The notes under the pieces were generated by a model that worked only from the letters and a program-made list of their open reading frames with translations, was not told the origin of the DNA and did no database searches. Both the position numbers and the translations under genes were made by a program. A DNA stretch of 64,000 bases from Apostichopus japonicus. Taxonomy: Eukaryota; Echinodermata; Holothuroidea; Aspidochirotida; Stichopodidae. The DNA lies in NCBI RefSeq assembly GCF_037975245.1, contig NC_092574.1, positions 1,891,001 through 1,955,000 on the forward strand. The letters are read 5' to 3'. Shown here one piece after another: positions 48,721 through 60,859 of the stretch (the stretch's first letter is position 1; each line of letters opens with the position of its first letter).

Positions 48721-49670
48721 CAAGGGCGGCGGAAGCACTTTTAATCTGGGGGGGGCACCAACGTCGAAGGGCACTTTGCAGAAATTCGATTGGACTGATG
48801 CAGCCTGATATTTAGTACCCTTTATAACTCTTATTGTATTATCTTATTTGCGTATACACATCACTCCATCAACGCCACCCCCCCCCCCCCTCAAGGAAAC
48901 AATGCATACTAGCACTGCAGTATCTAATGTGCAAATTGGGAAACAAGGAAAAAGACAAAATGAGGTGAAATCATTATAAAGTCCAAGTCCCTGCACACGC
49001 GATCGATACATGCATGAAAGCAAATGAAATTGGCTTCGGTCAGCTTGCGAGTCTACAAGCCTCCATGGCTTCTTTCGCGAGTTCCTGCTTGCGGGAAGAT
49101 CACATATACATACATACATACATACATACATACATACATACATACATACATACATACATACATACATACATACATACATACATACATACATACATACATA
49201 CATACACACATACATATGTCAAAATACTGAAAGAAAAGTAATTTTCTATGTGTTTTTCAATGGTTAAACTGATAATATTATGATCATTATTATTGTAACG
49301 ACTTTCCCAATAGTTATAACCAATTTGGAAGGGTTATAACACGGCAAATGATTGTATGTTATTGGCATGCGATGTAATAACCAACGCATGCCTATATGAT
49401 ATGCACATTTTCATGTTGAACGCGCGCGTAGCGCGCGAAAATTTTGGCAATATTTTTCGGGCAAGTCGTTACAGCCCTCCCAAATCAAATTGGGCCTGTG
49501 GTAGCAAACATTTAAAACTTCCCGAAATATTTCATTCGACGTGGGTTTCGCTTTGTAAACTCTTTCTTTATTTAGAAATTTTTATGTAGAAAAAGGGCAC
49601 ATTTTTAATCTGAGGAAAAGTGGGGGGGGGCACGTGACCCCTGTGCCCCCCCCCGGTTCCGCCGCCCTTG
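48721..49670. mobile_element. hAT-like TIR element, 950 bp
   Basis: Ends CAAGGGCGGCGGAA and TTCCGCCGCCCTTG are a perfect 14 bp inverted repeat. Flanks CGTGACGC (48713-48720) and TGTGACGC (49671-49678) match at 7 of 8 bases. G runs lie inside both ends. The interior has a (TACA)n tract and a GCGCGCGTAGCGCGCG hairpin near 49423 also found at 2887. No transposase. Confidence 0.85.
49103..49216. repeat. (CATA)n microsatellite
   Basis: Tetranucleotide run of about 28 units inside the 950 bp element. The MYVCMYVC-type frame on the other strand is an artefact. Confidence 0.95.
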
Positions 49671-49861
49671 TGTGACGCGATCAAAAATTAGAGCTGTATT
49701 CCTTACCTTTAGACCTACTTTGCCATTGTCGTCACAACTCTGAAACGAAGAGAATAATATATAACTGTTAGTTGATGAAAAGATATTGAATAAAGAATAA
49801 CGCAACGTTAAATTAGACATCAAATTAAATTTAAAGTATATTTGACCTCCCAGTAATTGAT

Positions 49862-51275
49862 GTTTGATATCCATACATACACATCAAACATGTAGTATTA
49901 GACCCCTCCCCCAGGACGGCGATCCTTATCCACCTAAGTGCCTCCCCGATCAAATGCTGATGCCCCCTGTGCCCCCCCAGACTGAAAAGTCTGGTGACGC
50001 CGCTGGTAGTATCCAGTGTACAGTCAATGCATGAGATATCCATACATACATGTAACACATTTGCACAGTATTCAATGAACAGTCAATGCATGAGATATCC
50101 ATACATACACGTAAAACATGTAGTATTCAGTGTACGGACAATGCATGAGATATCTATACATACACGTAAAACGTAGTATTCAGTGTTCGGACAATGCATG
50201 AGATATCCATACATACACATGTAGTATCCAGTGTACAGTCAATGCATGAAATATCCATACATACATGTAACACATGCAGTATTCAATGAACAGTCAATGC
50301 ATGAGATATCCATACATACACGTAAAACATGTAGTATTCAGTGTACGGACAATGCATGAGATATCCATACATACACGTTAAACATGTAGTATTCAGTGTT
50401 CGGACAATGCATGAGATATCCATACATACACATGTAGTATCCAGTGTACAGTCAATGCATGAAATATCCATACATACATGTAACACATGCAGTATTCAAT
50501 GAACAGTCAATGCATGATATATCCATACATACACGTAAAACATGTAGTATTCAGTGTACGGACAATGCATGAGATATCCATACATACACGTTAAACATGT
50601 AGTATTCAGTGTACAGTCAATGCATGAGATATCCATACATACACATGTAGTATCCAGTGTACAGTCAATGCATGAAATTTTCATACATACATGTAACACA
50701 TGCAGTATTCAATGAACAGTCAATGCATGAGATATCCATACATACACGTTAAACATGGTATTGAGTGTACAGTAAATGCATGAGATATCCATACATACAC
50801 GTTAAACATTTAGTATTGAGTGACAGTCAATGCATGAGATATCCATTCATACACGTTAAACATTTAGTATTGAGTGTACAGTCACTGCATGAGATATCCA
50901 TACATACAAGTTAAACATGTAGTATTCAGCGTACAGTCAATGCATGAGATATCCATACATACATGTAACACATGCAGTATTCAATGAACAGTCAATGCAT
51001 GAGATATCCTTACATACACGTTAAACATGGTATTGAGTGTACAGTAAATACATGATATATCTACACATACAAGTAAAACATGAAGTATTCAGTGTACAGT
51101 CAATGCATGAGATATCCATACATACACGTTAAACATGTAGTATTCAGTGAACAGTCAATGCATGAGATATCCATACATGTAAAACATGTAGTATCCAGTG
51201 TACAGTCAATGCATGAGATATCCATACATACAAGTTAAACACGTAGTATCCAGTGTACATTTAATGCATGAGATA
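49862..51275. repeat. Satellite, ~57 bp unit with 213 bp higher-order period
   Basis: About 22 units around CAGTCAATGCATGAGATATC, CATACATACACGTTAAACAT and GTAGTATTCAGTGTA. A four-unit block starting GTAGTATCCAGTGTACAGTC begins at 50221, 50434 and 50647, giving an exact 213 bp higher-order repeat. Units are more scrambled right of 50700. The first unit (49862-49897) is cut off from the rest by about 108 bases (49898-50005) that end GACGCCGCTG like a transposon terminus and contain C runs. No CRISPR-like unique spacers exist. Confidence 0.92.
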
Positions 51276-52199
51276 TCCCCTCTACAACCCCCCCCTCCCC
51301 ACCACCTCTCCACCTCTCTTCATCGACATAGATGACACACCCTTAATGTTCTTTTTGCGCTTATGTCATTATTTTAGGAATAGCTTTGGAATAACAAGTA
51401 TGAGATATTTAGGGCAAAACACAACGATCCAGCTTCATAGCTTAAAATATAATATATATATATATATAAAAGTTATCCATTATACTTTGATCAGTACTTT
51501 GTGCAACCATGTTACCGTCTGCATAGAAAAATCCAGGGGAAAAAGCACACAATTATATAAAATAATTATAAACCGGTTTATTATCAACCAATTAACCGGT
51601 TAACCGTCATTAATTACACTGTTTTTGTCAGTTGTCTGGGACTGGGGGGGGGGTGGTCTGGAGTAGCAAGGAGAGGGGCAGCATTGTTCCAAAAGGAGTC
51701 TAAATTAGTACAAGCTCAACCATTGGTTGGTCTTGGGTGTGTCCTAGGAGAGGTGAAGTTTGTAAATGGGTTCTAAAAGGAGTCTAAATAAGTACAAGCT
51801 CAACCATTGCTTAGTCTTAGGTGGGGAGACTTTTCTCTTGATTTTGTGGTTTGGCTTCAGTGGATGGGTAAAGGAGTGCGGCGAGGCCCCCGTAAAGCTG
51901 CAGTATTTCAGATAGTTAATTACCTCAGCTGGTAGTTCTGGAGCACATAAATACATATAAGAGAGTAATTGTAAGCCGCACCGTTTCTTGGACTTCTTGT
52001 TCTCTCGTAGCAAGTTTAAAGCACTAAAAATACATTTTAGAAAAAGGCATATATGTCTCCGATATTTATTCTAAGCCCTGGTTGGGGTCCTGGGACTTCA
52101 GCTGTGACAATTTTTATATAATCGGTTCTCTAAAGCAGAAAAGCGCACTGGAATATAATTAGACCCGTACGGTGGTCCAGGGGCCAAGCCCTCGGAACC
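51276..52199. other. Intergenic with a short direct duplication
   Basis: A phrase of ~45 bases (AAAGGAGTCTAAATTAGTACAAGCTCAACCATTG) recurs at 51690 and 51777. A palindromic AACCGG-rich patch lies at 51572-51606. No gene is seen. Confidence 0.6.
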
Positions 52200-52421
<222 letters not shown>

Positions 52422-53150
52422 ATGATTCTATGTTTGTATTTAAATTGATATTGATGTATATGTTTTTATATTTCTTAGTCTTTGGTTCTTTTGTTTATGA
52501 ATATTTGAAATGTTGTAATGGTGAACAATATATGCGCCGGATTTTTGTAATGGATTCGAGTAAATTTTTTTTTACGGAAGCTATAAATGAACATATTATT
52601 TGTTTAACGGTGTAGCAATATTATTGTAGGAACTATGAATCTGACCGCTTGTAATTAGCCTCAGCAGGCGATGAGAATAGAAACAACTTCAGCTCCAACT
52701 CTTACTTGTATAATGAGGTGAAGCTGGTATGTGCATATGTCATGAAATATGTAATAGGTTTGATTTAAGTTCCGATGCTGGTTAAAAAAGTTACTATTTT
52801 TTTTATGAGTTCAAGCATCTATCCAAGTTACATAAATTCACCAAACTGGTGAAAACTATTGAGCGCTATTTGATGACGATTAAGTTGAAACTGTAAACAA
52901 AACCAGCTATGTTAATTCTACATTCGTTTAGTTAGTCTTGTCATCCAACCAATGCTGTACACGGATCATCCAGCCTCTCCAAAGGAGAGTCTACTGCACA
53001 TATCAGATGATTCTATCAAAAAACAGAAGTAATATACGGCACGGGCTGAGCATATATAACTCCGTGACGCAGTATATTGAAGGAAAAGAAAACAGATTCG
53101 AGTGTTTGTATACAGCGTCACAAAACTAGTTCTTTGGTTGCCATGTTATC

Positions 53151-53534
53151 TATGGCGGGCCATCAGTCTCAAATCATGGGAGATCGACTTATACCGATTT
53201 AAATCGACATATACCAGTTTCCTTCGACTTACACCAGTTTCCAGCAGCTGAAATCGACTTCTACCGATTTAAATCGACATATACCAGTTTCATTCTACAT
53301 ATCATCGATTTAAATCGATGATAAGTAAAATAAATCGATGATATGTAGAATGAAACTGGTATATGTCGATTTAAATCGATGATATGTAGAATGAAACTGG
53401 TATATGTCGATTTAAATCGGTAGAAGTCGATTTCAGCTGCTGGAAACTGGTATAAATCAAAGGAAACTGGTATATGTCGATTTAAATCGGTATAAAGTCG
53501 ATCTCCCATGATTTGAGACTGATGGCCCGCCATA
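53151..53534. mobile_element. 384 bp hairpin (foldback) element with target duplication
   Basis: Two arms of about 165-190 bases are reverse complements with few differences, from TATGGCGGGCCATCAG to CTGATGGCCCGCCATA. Flanks GTTATC (53145-53150 and 53535-53540) are identical and the match extends to GTTATCTA if the terminal TA is counted outside. The arms are built from repeats of GGTATATGTCGATTTAAATCG, itself partly palindromic. No coding function. Confidence 0.88.
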
Positions 53535-53984
53535 GTTATCTAGACAACAGAGCGAAGCAGTAATATAATTGCCCCACACACTGACTGGTAATATGGTGTT
53601 GTTGTGTAAATGTGCGTCAAAGTGATTTAATCACAGCTCTATCGAATCATCGGGAATGATTTACTCCACAGAGCGAATCTGCCAGTAGTAAAATCTATTT
53701 CCAAGATCTTCTTCTACAGTTTATTCCAAATCACGAATATAATAATAATGTTACGAATTTCAAAATAAGTCTTCAATTTACTTCCATTTTATCAATAAAA
53801 AATTCACCTCTTCCTTCATTCATATCAATCGCCAAAATATCCAGCATTTTCACTCTGGAAAACGGTGAGTCTGATGTTCGAAAGCAATTCATCCCGACAT
53901 GAAATTTTTTCCTATTACTCTGTACCCCCCCCCCACCCCCCGTTCCTCACCAGTTAATAGCGAATAAGTTCTTAATATAGCGCC

Positions 53985-54330
53985 AAATACCAAAAGGCCT
54001 CTAGGCGCTTTACAAAACCTAAAAAAAAATAAAAAGACAGAGAAATCAAAGGAAACAAAAGTCTAGAAAACACAAAAACGAAATTTAAACAGTATGTAAA
54101 ATACGAACACAAAAATCTAAAAACACGAGAAGACTATAAACAGACCAAAACCTTTAAAACACAAAACAAAGGATAAGCACATAAAATAGAGTTGTACAAA
54201 AGTAAAAGTCTAGATAAAAACACGAGTAAATAAAAGTGACAAAATCACGTTGAGTAACTAAAAAGATGTGTTTTTAAAATTTTCTTAAATATGGCGAGAG
54301 ATTTGGCAGTCTTTATGTCATGTGGTATAT
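53985..54330. repeat. Dispersed repeat with GCGCC ... GGCGCTTTAC ends
   Basis: TATAGCGCCAAATACC followed by CTAGGCGCTTTACAAAACC, then an A-rich stretch and a TGTTTTTAAAATTTTCTTAAATATGG block like that at 32360-32400. The resemblance suggests one repeat family present at both places. Family not identified. Confidence 0.45.
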
Positions 54331-55272
54331 ATCCACTCTAAAAAGAAACGTCTTTTGAAAACGCGTTGGTGCCATTTTCTAAACATTCCGTTCAATAGCA
54401 ACGTCCCGCATGGTTGTGCGCATTGGCTATTGGTGTTAATCCAGTTCTATAAACACTGCCATATGTTTCCGAAGTTGTGATCGCGTAACAATAATGAGCT
54501 CGACGTATGCCTCAAATGTTTTTTATCAACACCAGCGTCTTTGTGGTATATTAATATTAACAGCCAGGCCCAAGTATTATTAGCACCCAAGTTTTAATAG
54601 CGAATTAAGCAACGCCTTCTTCAGACGTATTGATATATGATTGGTGGATTGAGGCTGACACCACGAGCGCGAAACGCGAACGTCGTACGCCTGCAGTGCC
54701 TACCTAGCTGTTATCATCACCTCCCGATTTGCCGTTCTGTACCAGTCAGATTGAAAGGAAAAGAAGAGGTTTTTTTTTTGCAGTCTGCTTAATTTTTGCA
54801 TTGCCTAGATTAATAGGGTGAAATATTAGACGTGAAAATTGAACATAGGCCTAGACCTAGCGACCGTCAGGCCAGAATTGTAAAACTAAAAGGCGGCAAA
54901 TAGCCTAACGTTAACCGACGCTACACATTGACACAAATCGGAATGCAGATAGCCTAACGTGCTGTCTGCTAACTTGCAACTAAGTCAGCAATGCTAAGTT
55001 GGACGCAGTCAGTACGGTAGGCTATTTAGCCCTTAGCTGCTAAGTTGGACACAGTCAGTAGGCTATTTAGGCCTAGGCTAAGTCTATGTTTTATTACGGG
55101 CCTAGGTTTGGGATCATATCTGCCTATTCAGTGAACATCCACAAACTGACAAAGGAAGAATATAAAACGCTGAATATGATCAGAAGAAATAGGGCTAGCC
55201 TAGGCTACCTGGCTCTAATTTAGAATCTGTGACCAAACTAGCCGTACTTCATACCCAGAATGTAATTATAAT

Positions 55273-55635
55273 CAGTGGCGTAGGAAGGTACTTTTGAGTG
55301 GGGGGGGGGGGCAGAAGACTAATGGCCGGCCTGGGGGAGGGGTGTAAGGGGAGGGGGTGTCCTCCTGGAATTTTTTGCATTTCCAGGTGGCCTCAGATGC
55401 AATTTGGTGCAATATAGCACACTTCAACACCCACTCCATTTTGTAAACTTAATTTTGTATTTTCACCTGGCCTTAGATGCAATTTGGTGCTCCAAATGAG
55501 ATTTTTTTTCTCATTTGGAAATGAAAAAGGGGTTTTCTGACTTGCGAACCGGGGGGGGGCGGAATGATACTTCCGCCCCTCCACATTTTTCACTGGGGGC
55601 TGGCGCCCCCCAGCCCCCCGGTTCCTACGCCCTTG
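55273..55635. mobile_element. hAT-type MITE, copy 2, with 8 bp target duplication
   Basis: 363 bp, same ends and nearly the same sequence as 45280-45656, in the same orientation, with a few small deletions at the G runs. ATTATAAT occurs at 55265-55272 and 55636-55643, an exact 8 bp target duplication. Confidence 0.92.
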
Positions 55636-55643
55636 ATTATAAT

Positions 55644-57613
55644 GATGGAGCGTCGTTCTCAAAATGCACTCCTGTACTGACTTAGATCACAGTGTGATGT
55701 AATTCCTTTCACAGATTCTAAATATTTCCCCAGGCTTTGAGTCAATGTTCTTCAATTTACTTACAGATTAGAGGATTAAAGGTGGTGTGCGAAATTCATT
55801 TCGTAGGGGCAATTTGGGCTGGATTGTCTTAGCGGTACCGCTTTCTCTGGACTTTCTGATGACGGTACCGCACCTGCTGGCCAGGAGAAGGACCGTCAGA
55901 TTTTAGGTTATCTGGGGAGCGAACCCACAAACAATCGCCATCGCTAGGCCCTAACTCCTTGTGATAACTTGTAATTTTGATGCGTTTGATTGTTTCCCAA
56001 AATTTTTGAAATTAATAGCCTGATCAACAATAAACATGTGCATTACGTCAGTATAATAATGTCATGTGTGCTACGTCATAAACCACAGCGCACTGGCGCA
56101 CAGCATGCAGTCGTGAAATTAAGTGATCATGATTTCTGAAAAGTTTCCAGATTAGCCAGAATAATTAAATTTAAGTAGAAAAACTGTAAGAACTTAACAA
56201 TACTACCCTAACCCTATCGATTAAATATATATTTACTGTAGAAGTTGTATTTCTAGCCTAACCTAGAACTATCTAGGCCTGAGTATAAGCCAAAATGGAA
56301 CCGTTAAAACTAGAACTCCCACAGTAATGTTAGCCTAACAACAGTCAAAATACATTAGGCCTAACAGGTTGGACTTGGTCGTAATTAAAACCCGAATTTC
56401 CCAAGGCCCTAACAATACAGTTACTAATATTTAAGTCGTATTTTGCTAAAATTGTTATTTCCTAACTATTAGAATTTATTAAAATAAGTCTGAAACAGCT
56501 CGTAATGTAATAAATACTTGTAATTATCTAACACAGACCGGCAATACCACCAAAAACGTGTGCTAAAGCTAGCATGCCAATGTGACACTATGCAGCTAAT
56601 GGTACTGTACTTATAAGTAAATCAAGCCGTAGTTTGTGTTAGCCGCAGTAGCTCACAAGAAAAATCAAGATTTCCTCATTTGTGAGTGTTTTGCCACCAG
56701 ATTCATTATTTTGTTCCTAACATCTTATAAATACTAGAAATAATCCAATCAAAATCAGATTTTTTGGTTGAACATGTTGCTCATATCTGGCCACCCCATA
56801 TTTCTTACCATTACACGTAAGTGCCCCCACGCTATTTTTCTGAAAGTGGAAGCACCGCAGCGAAACATGACACAGTCAGCAATACCAACGTTAGGCTAAC
56901 TTTATCAGTAGGCCTATCTTAGCCTAGTATTTCACTACAAACGTGCAGGAAAATAGCTATTTGGGGCCAAAGTGACCCCTAGATGACATTTGGCCTCAAA
57001 TCCCTGAACGCACCCGTACCTTTGGTCCTCAGTGATACTTACTAACTTTCATGATCATCCAATTTGATCTGTAGGAGAAGCACTTTGCAATTTTTCACAC
57101 AATGGCCGAAACTGACCTCCATGCTGACCTTTGCCCTAAAATTCCTGAACACCCCATACGTACTATTGGTCAATGGTAATACTGACCAACTTTTATGATC
57201 ACCACATTTCACCCATGCAATTTTTCAATGTTTGTCGAATGTTAGCGAAACTTAGTGGGTATGGTCTATCTTCGGTCACGTGAAATTCTAGTATACAATA
57301 GGGGTCATTGGAGGTCATTTGCTGTGTCTAATTTGCATAATTTATCCCTTTTTTTTTTAAATTTTGTCCGATTTTCACAAAATCTAGTTGATACGGTAAA
57401 ATTCAGTGCTGATAGTTTTTACAGGCAGTAAAGGTCACTGGAGGTCACTTAATATGCATACTTTGCATAAATTGTTGAATTTTAATAAAAGGTGGCCTGC
57501 AGGCTCCTGCCCGATGGTGCCTAGAAATATGCCAGGAACATGTTGTAAAGTCAATAACATATATGATATATTGTTAATGTTTACTGTCAAAACATAGCTT
57601 TGTCATTATAAAT
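55644..57613. other. Intergenic, repeat-derived
   Basis: No gene is seen. GTGACC/GGTCA-rich text at 56950-57470 resembles the intron repeats at 20.3-22.3 kb and 27.9-28.5 kb. AGGCCTA words are frequent around 56270-56930. Confidence 0.5.
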
Positions 57614-57770
57614 TTAAAAATTAATTATCGAGACCTCTCGCATTCCAACGTAACATTTGTTTATAGTGAATTGTGATTCTTTTAGAAATTTAAAATTTCT
57701 AAAAGAATCACAATTCACTATAAACAATTGTTACGTTGGAATGCGAGAGGTCTCGATAATTAATTTTTAA
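57614..57770. repeat. 157 bp near-perfect palindrome
   Basis: Arms of 78 bases with a single central base (57692) are reverse complements except for about one mismatch (ACATTTG against ACAATTG). The right arm contains the first ~42 bases of the putative LTR that follows, so the left arm is an inverted copy of that junction. Confidence 0.92.
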
Positions 57771-58842
57771 CGAGACACAAGCCTGGGTTCGTTTCTGAGA
57801 GGAACACAGACAAATTGACGAGTCTAGAGAATTTGAATGAAAACGAAAACTATATTAAACAATGGAGTTTGAACCAACAACAACAAGTGGTAATTACAAA
57901 TATATAGAAAATTACTTACAAACTTAACAAGATAAGATACACTTTAAAACACGCTGGTCTCTTCCAACGGCGATATCCGTCAGCGGCCACGACCTTGATG
58001 ACGACGATTCTCGGTCCGTTGTACCGCGAAATTCACTGGTTCTTGACGAAGTTTCTCGCGATCCCAGAAACAGCAGTCACCTTCTTTCCGGCGATGCTCC
58101 AAAATAGAAGACGGACTTCCAGCCACAATCGAGTGAAGCACAAGTCGAACTTTTCGCCGACTAAATATTACCAGAGTCAGTCCAAAATCAGCTTTATAGC
58201 CACCAACACCTGGCGTAACGAACTCCCTCAACGGAGACAGAAATTCTTCACCTTCTCCGAAATAATGACTGGAAAACTGTAGTTCCACAGCAAAGTCCTC
58301 TTCAAACTTCTGAATGGAAGTGTAGAATCAATCTTGGTATCGATATCTCAATCCCTCAGAAACTACTGGCAGTTGAGCACTGACGATATATAGTAGAATG
58401 GTATCATATGTGTCGTCGCTTGTATTCGTTCAGAAACTGAGAAACTTTCCGATATGGGGCGGGTTTTTATATGATTCGCCTTGTCAAGAATCATCTAGAT
58501 CTTTCTCGATACACCTGAGGAACAATTCGACCCAGTTTCTCCGTTCCCGGAAGTCCTTTGCATATCTCGCGAACATTCCAGAAAATCCACGAAGATGCGT
58601 GCACAGCGTACAACGGGATTTCACGTAAACCGACGGGAACCGAGACCAGCGTGCCATCATAAGGAATATACCAGAACAATCGTGTATTGCTCATTACATA
58701 AATAACATTCTGACACGGTAACCCGACCTAATTTCTCAAATATTGATTTGTCACGTAGGCCATTTCAAATACTTTCTATATTATAACATTAGGTTCCTCA
58801 CTAGCAGTGACTAGCGTCAAGCTACTATGGGCCCTCGTAACA
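57729..58842. mobile_element. Putative LTR, ~1.1 kb
   Basis: Begins TGTTACG and ends CGTAACA, an inverted TG...CA pair. Less AT-rich than its surroundings. The flanking five bases (ACAAT and CAAAT) are similar but not identical. Frames of 60-100 codons occur on both strands without recognisable content. A solo LTR is an inference. Confidence 0.3.
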
Positions 58843-59684
58843 CAAATAATATAATTAGATTCAAACCCCAAAAGGAAATTCGGACCCAGAACCCGGATTC
58901 ACACAGTCGGGGTCAAAACCTTGTTAGTAATTTTATTTATTTATTTATTTTTTCTCCCACAGTGCAGTGACCTGTTTCTCTGTTGTGCTTTCTCAGGCTT
59001 CTGTAAGTTAAGGATGGCATCATTTCGTCCAGTAAATTTTTCAGTTTGGTAGTTTTCAGATACTGTATGTCATGAAATTAACTATTTTCTACTTGTGGTT
59101 GGGGATATCTTACTAGGTATAACATCATGGGAGATGAAATGGTGCAACTACATTGCAGATAATTTTAATAAGTTCACAAATCATATCAGCAGAATCCACA
59201 GGAATGACCCTCGCTTTAAAGACCAACTATGGAGACAATTTTTTTTTTGGGGGGGGGGGGGATTTTCCATTAATTTGGGAGTTAACATACCCATAATCAA
59301 CATGTGTAAAAAAAAAACCTTCAAAAACCTACTATAACCCATCAAAAAACGACCACGAAAATGGACATTTTGGGTAGTCACGTGGCATGAACCTCTGGAA
59401 TGTCTGAAAACAGAGATTGACCCAAAGGAGCCTCTGGTCACCTTGTGACGTCATCGTTTGTATACCGCGAAAATCAAACGCTGATAAAGCCACTGTTTAT
59501 ACACAGATAGCGAACAATTGTACTGTATTTGACTTCCAATTTTGAGCGTTTGAAAAGCTGTTAGCTTAAAACAAGAACACATGAAGGTAAAAAAATAGTT
59601 TTAGGACAATATTAAGAAGAAAATTTAGTTAAATTGGTTATTTTTATAGCAACATTTCCACTCAAATGAAGCATCTTTGACATA
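58843..59684. other. Intergenic, no gene seen
   Basis: A TTTA repeat lies at 58935-58950, a T/G run at 59239-59260 and an A run at 59308-59316. No frame matches a family. Confidence 0.5.
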
Positions 59685-59878
59685 GCGGAGCGTCAATAGG
59701 TCCGTACGGTACAATATACTGTGGAACATGCCAACAGCTTGGCGATTCCGTAATAAAATTTGATCGCAAGATACCGTATAAACTGAAGAGAAGAATAGAC
59801 CTAAAAGATGCCACATGCGTGATATGTGATGGGAAAATGGCTTACGTTACTGTCAACGAATTACCAAAAGGACACTAA
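59685..59878 (+). CDS. Possible Cys-rich terminal exon, unknown protein
   Basis: After an acceptor-like ACATAG the frame reads through YCGTCQQLGDSVIKFDRK, then DLKDATCVICDGKMAYV and NELPKGH to TAA (59876-59878). The CxxC...CxxC spacing suggests a small zinc ribbon. A TGA just upstream closes the frame, consistent with an exon start but also with chance. I do not recognise the family and found no partner exon. Confidence 0.3.
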
Positions 59879-60609
59879 ACATAATCGAACAACTACGAGA
59901 AGACGCTGACCCAAATCGACCAGGGTAGCATATACATGACTAAGCTTCAACTGAACATAGTAATTACTCGTTTTAATATCCAAAAGTACAAACACAGAAA
60001 AAGTATCCTCTCAATAAGCAAAATTTAGCTGTGAATATCCAAATCCACATTTCTCGTACTATAAATACTACTAAATACTACCGTGACACACCGTGACTGT
60101 GTAATTCCATAGAGTTAGATCTAGTTGAAGCAGGCCTTGAGCAGTTACATCCCACAATCACAAGACAGTCACTAACGAAATAAAACGTCCGATCGCTACA
60201 TAGAACCGTTTTTATTCAACTCCTTGGACCATGCAGATGCCGGAATAAACATAACGGACAATATAACACAATGTATCACGAACTCACGATATTGGAATAC
60301 AACAAAGGAAATAGATAAATGCGATGAAATCCTAACATGACTATTTACACATGCTGTGAGCCAGCTCACTACATGTACTAACAATGCTACCCTGTAGGCA
60401 CGGTATATACACGGTCATATATACTGTCAATTGCGTGATATAATGTTACATGTAAGGACGTCCAGAGCTTGTTTATGGTCAATTTCACATTAGCCAAGTC
60501 CGACCATGGTCCGACACAGCTATCGACGGTATATAATTTTCGCAGAATGAGACATTTGCAGCATACACAGAGGCAGTGTCATGCATGTGGACTCATGGGC
60601 ATTAGATAC
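59879..60609. other. Intergenic or intron of the THAP gene
   Basis: No coding match on either strand. If the THAP gene is real, its next exon should be in or left of this stretch; I could not find the C-x2-H-F half here. Confidence 0.4.
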
Positions 60610-60766
60610 TCCGGGTGCTGAAAAATCTTTCCGCGTGGATCTCAAAAAAATTGATCCAAAGTCTGCGGCGTTTTACGTCGGTTCTTTTCTTCGGAAATCT
60701 AAAAAAGCTGATGCTTTTGCTGGATGAGGTATAACTGCAACCTCCAACAACACAGAATTGTGGCAT
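60610..60766 (-). CDS. THAP-type zinc-finger protein, first coding exon
   Basis: From an ATG at 60766 the minus strand encodes MPQFCVVGGC, then ISFFRFPKKR and RRRLWINFFEIHAERFFST. The N-terminal MPxxC-x4-C, the FxxFP and the single Trp are the diagnostic first half of the C2CH THAP DNA-binding domain. The last C-x2-H-F is missing: a possible donor GT lies at 60609-60608, matching the common intron inside this domain. The frame is open upstream to 60859 but homology begins at this Met. It could be a host transcription factor or a domesticated or transposon-borne THAP. Confidence 0.65.
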
Positions 60767-60859
60767 TTCGGGGGAAAAGGAGTAATATCGTTGATGTTTT
60801 TGGCAGCTCGAGTATACAACTTTAAACACTAAAAGTATTGTTGTGAGTGAGGTATACAA

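Noticed and set aside
48844-49241. Frames with MYVC or HTYI repeats
   Set aside because: Translation of the (CATA)n tract inside a transposon.
57980-58628. Frames of 76-102 codons on both strands
   Set aside because: They overlap on opposite strands, lie in a putative LTR, and show no family motif or splice context.
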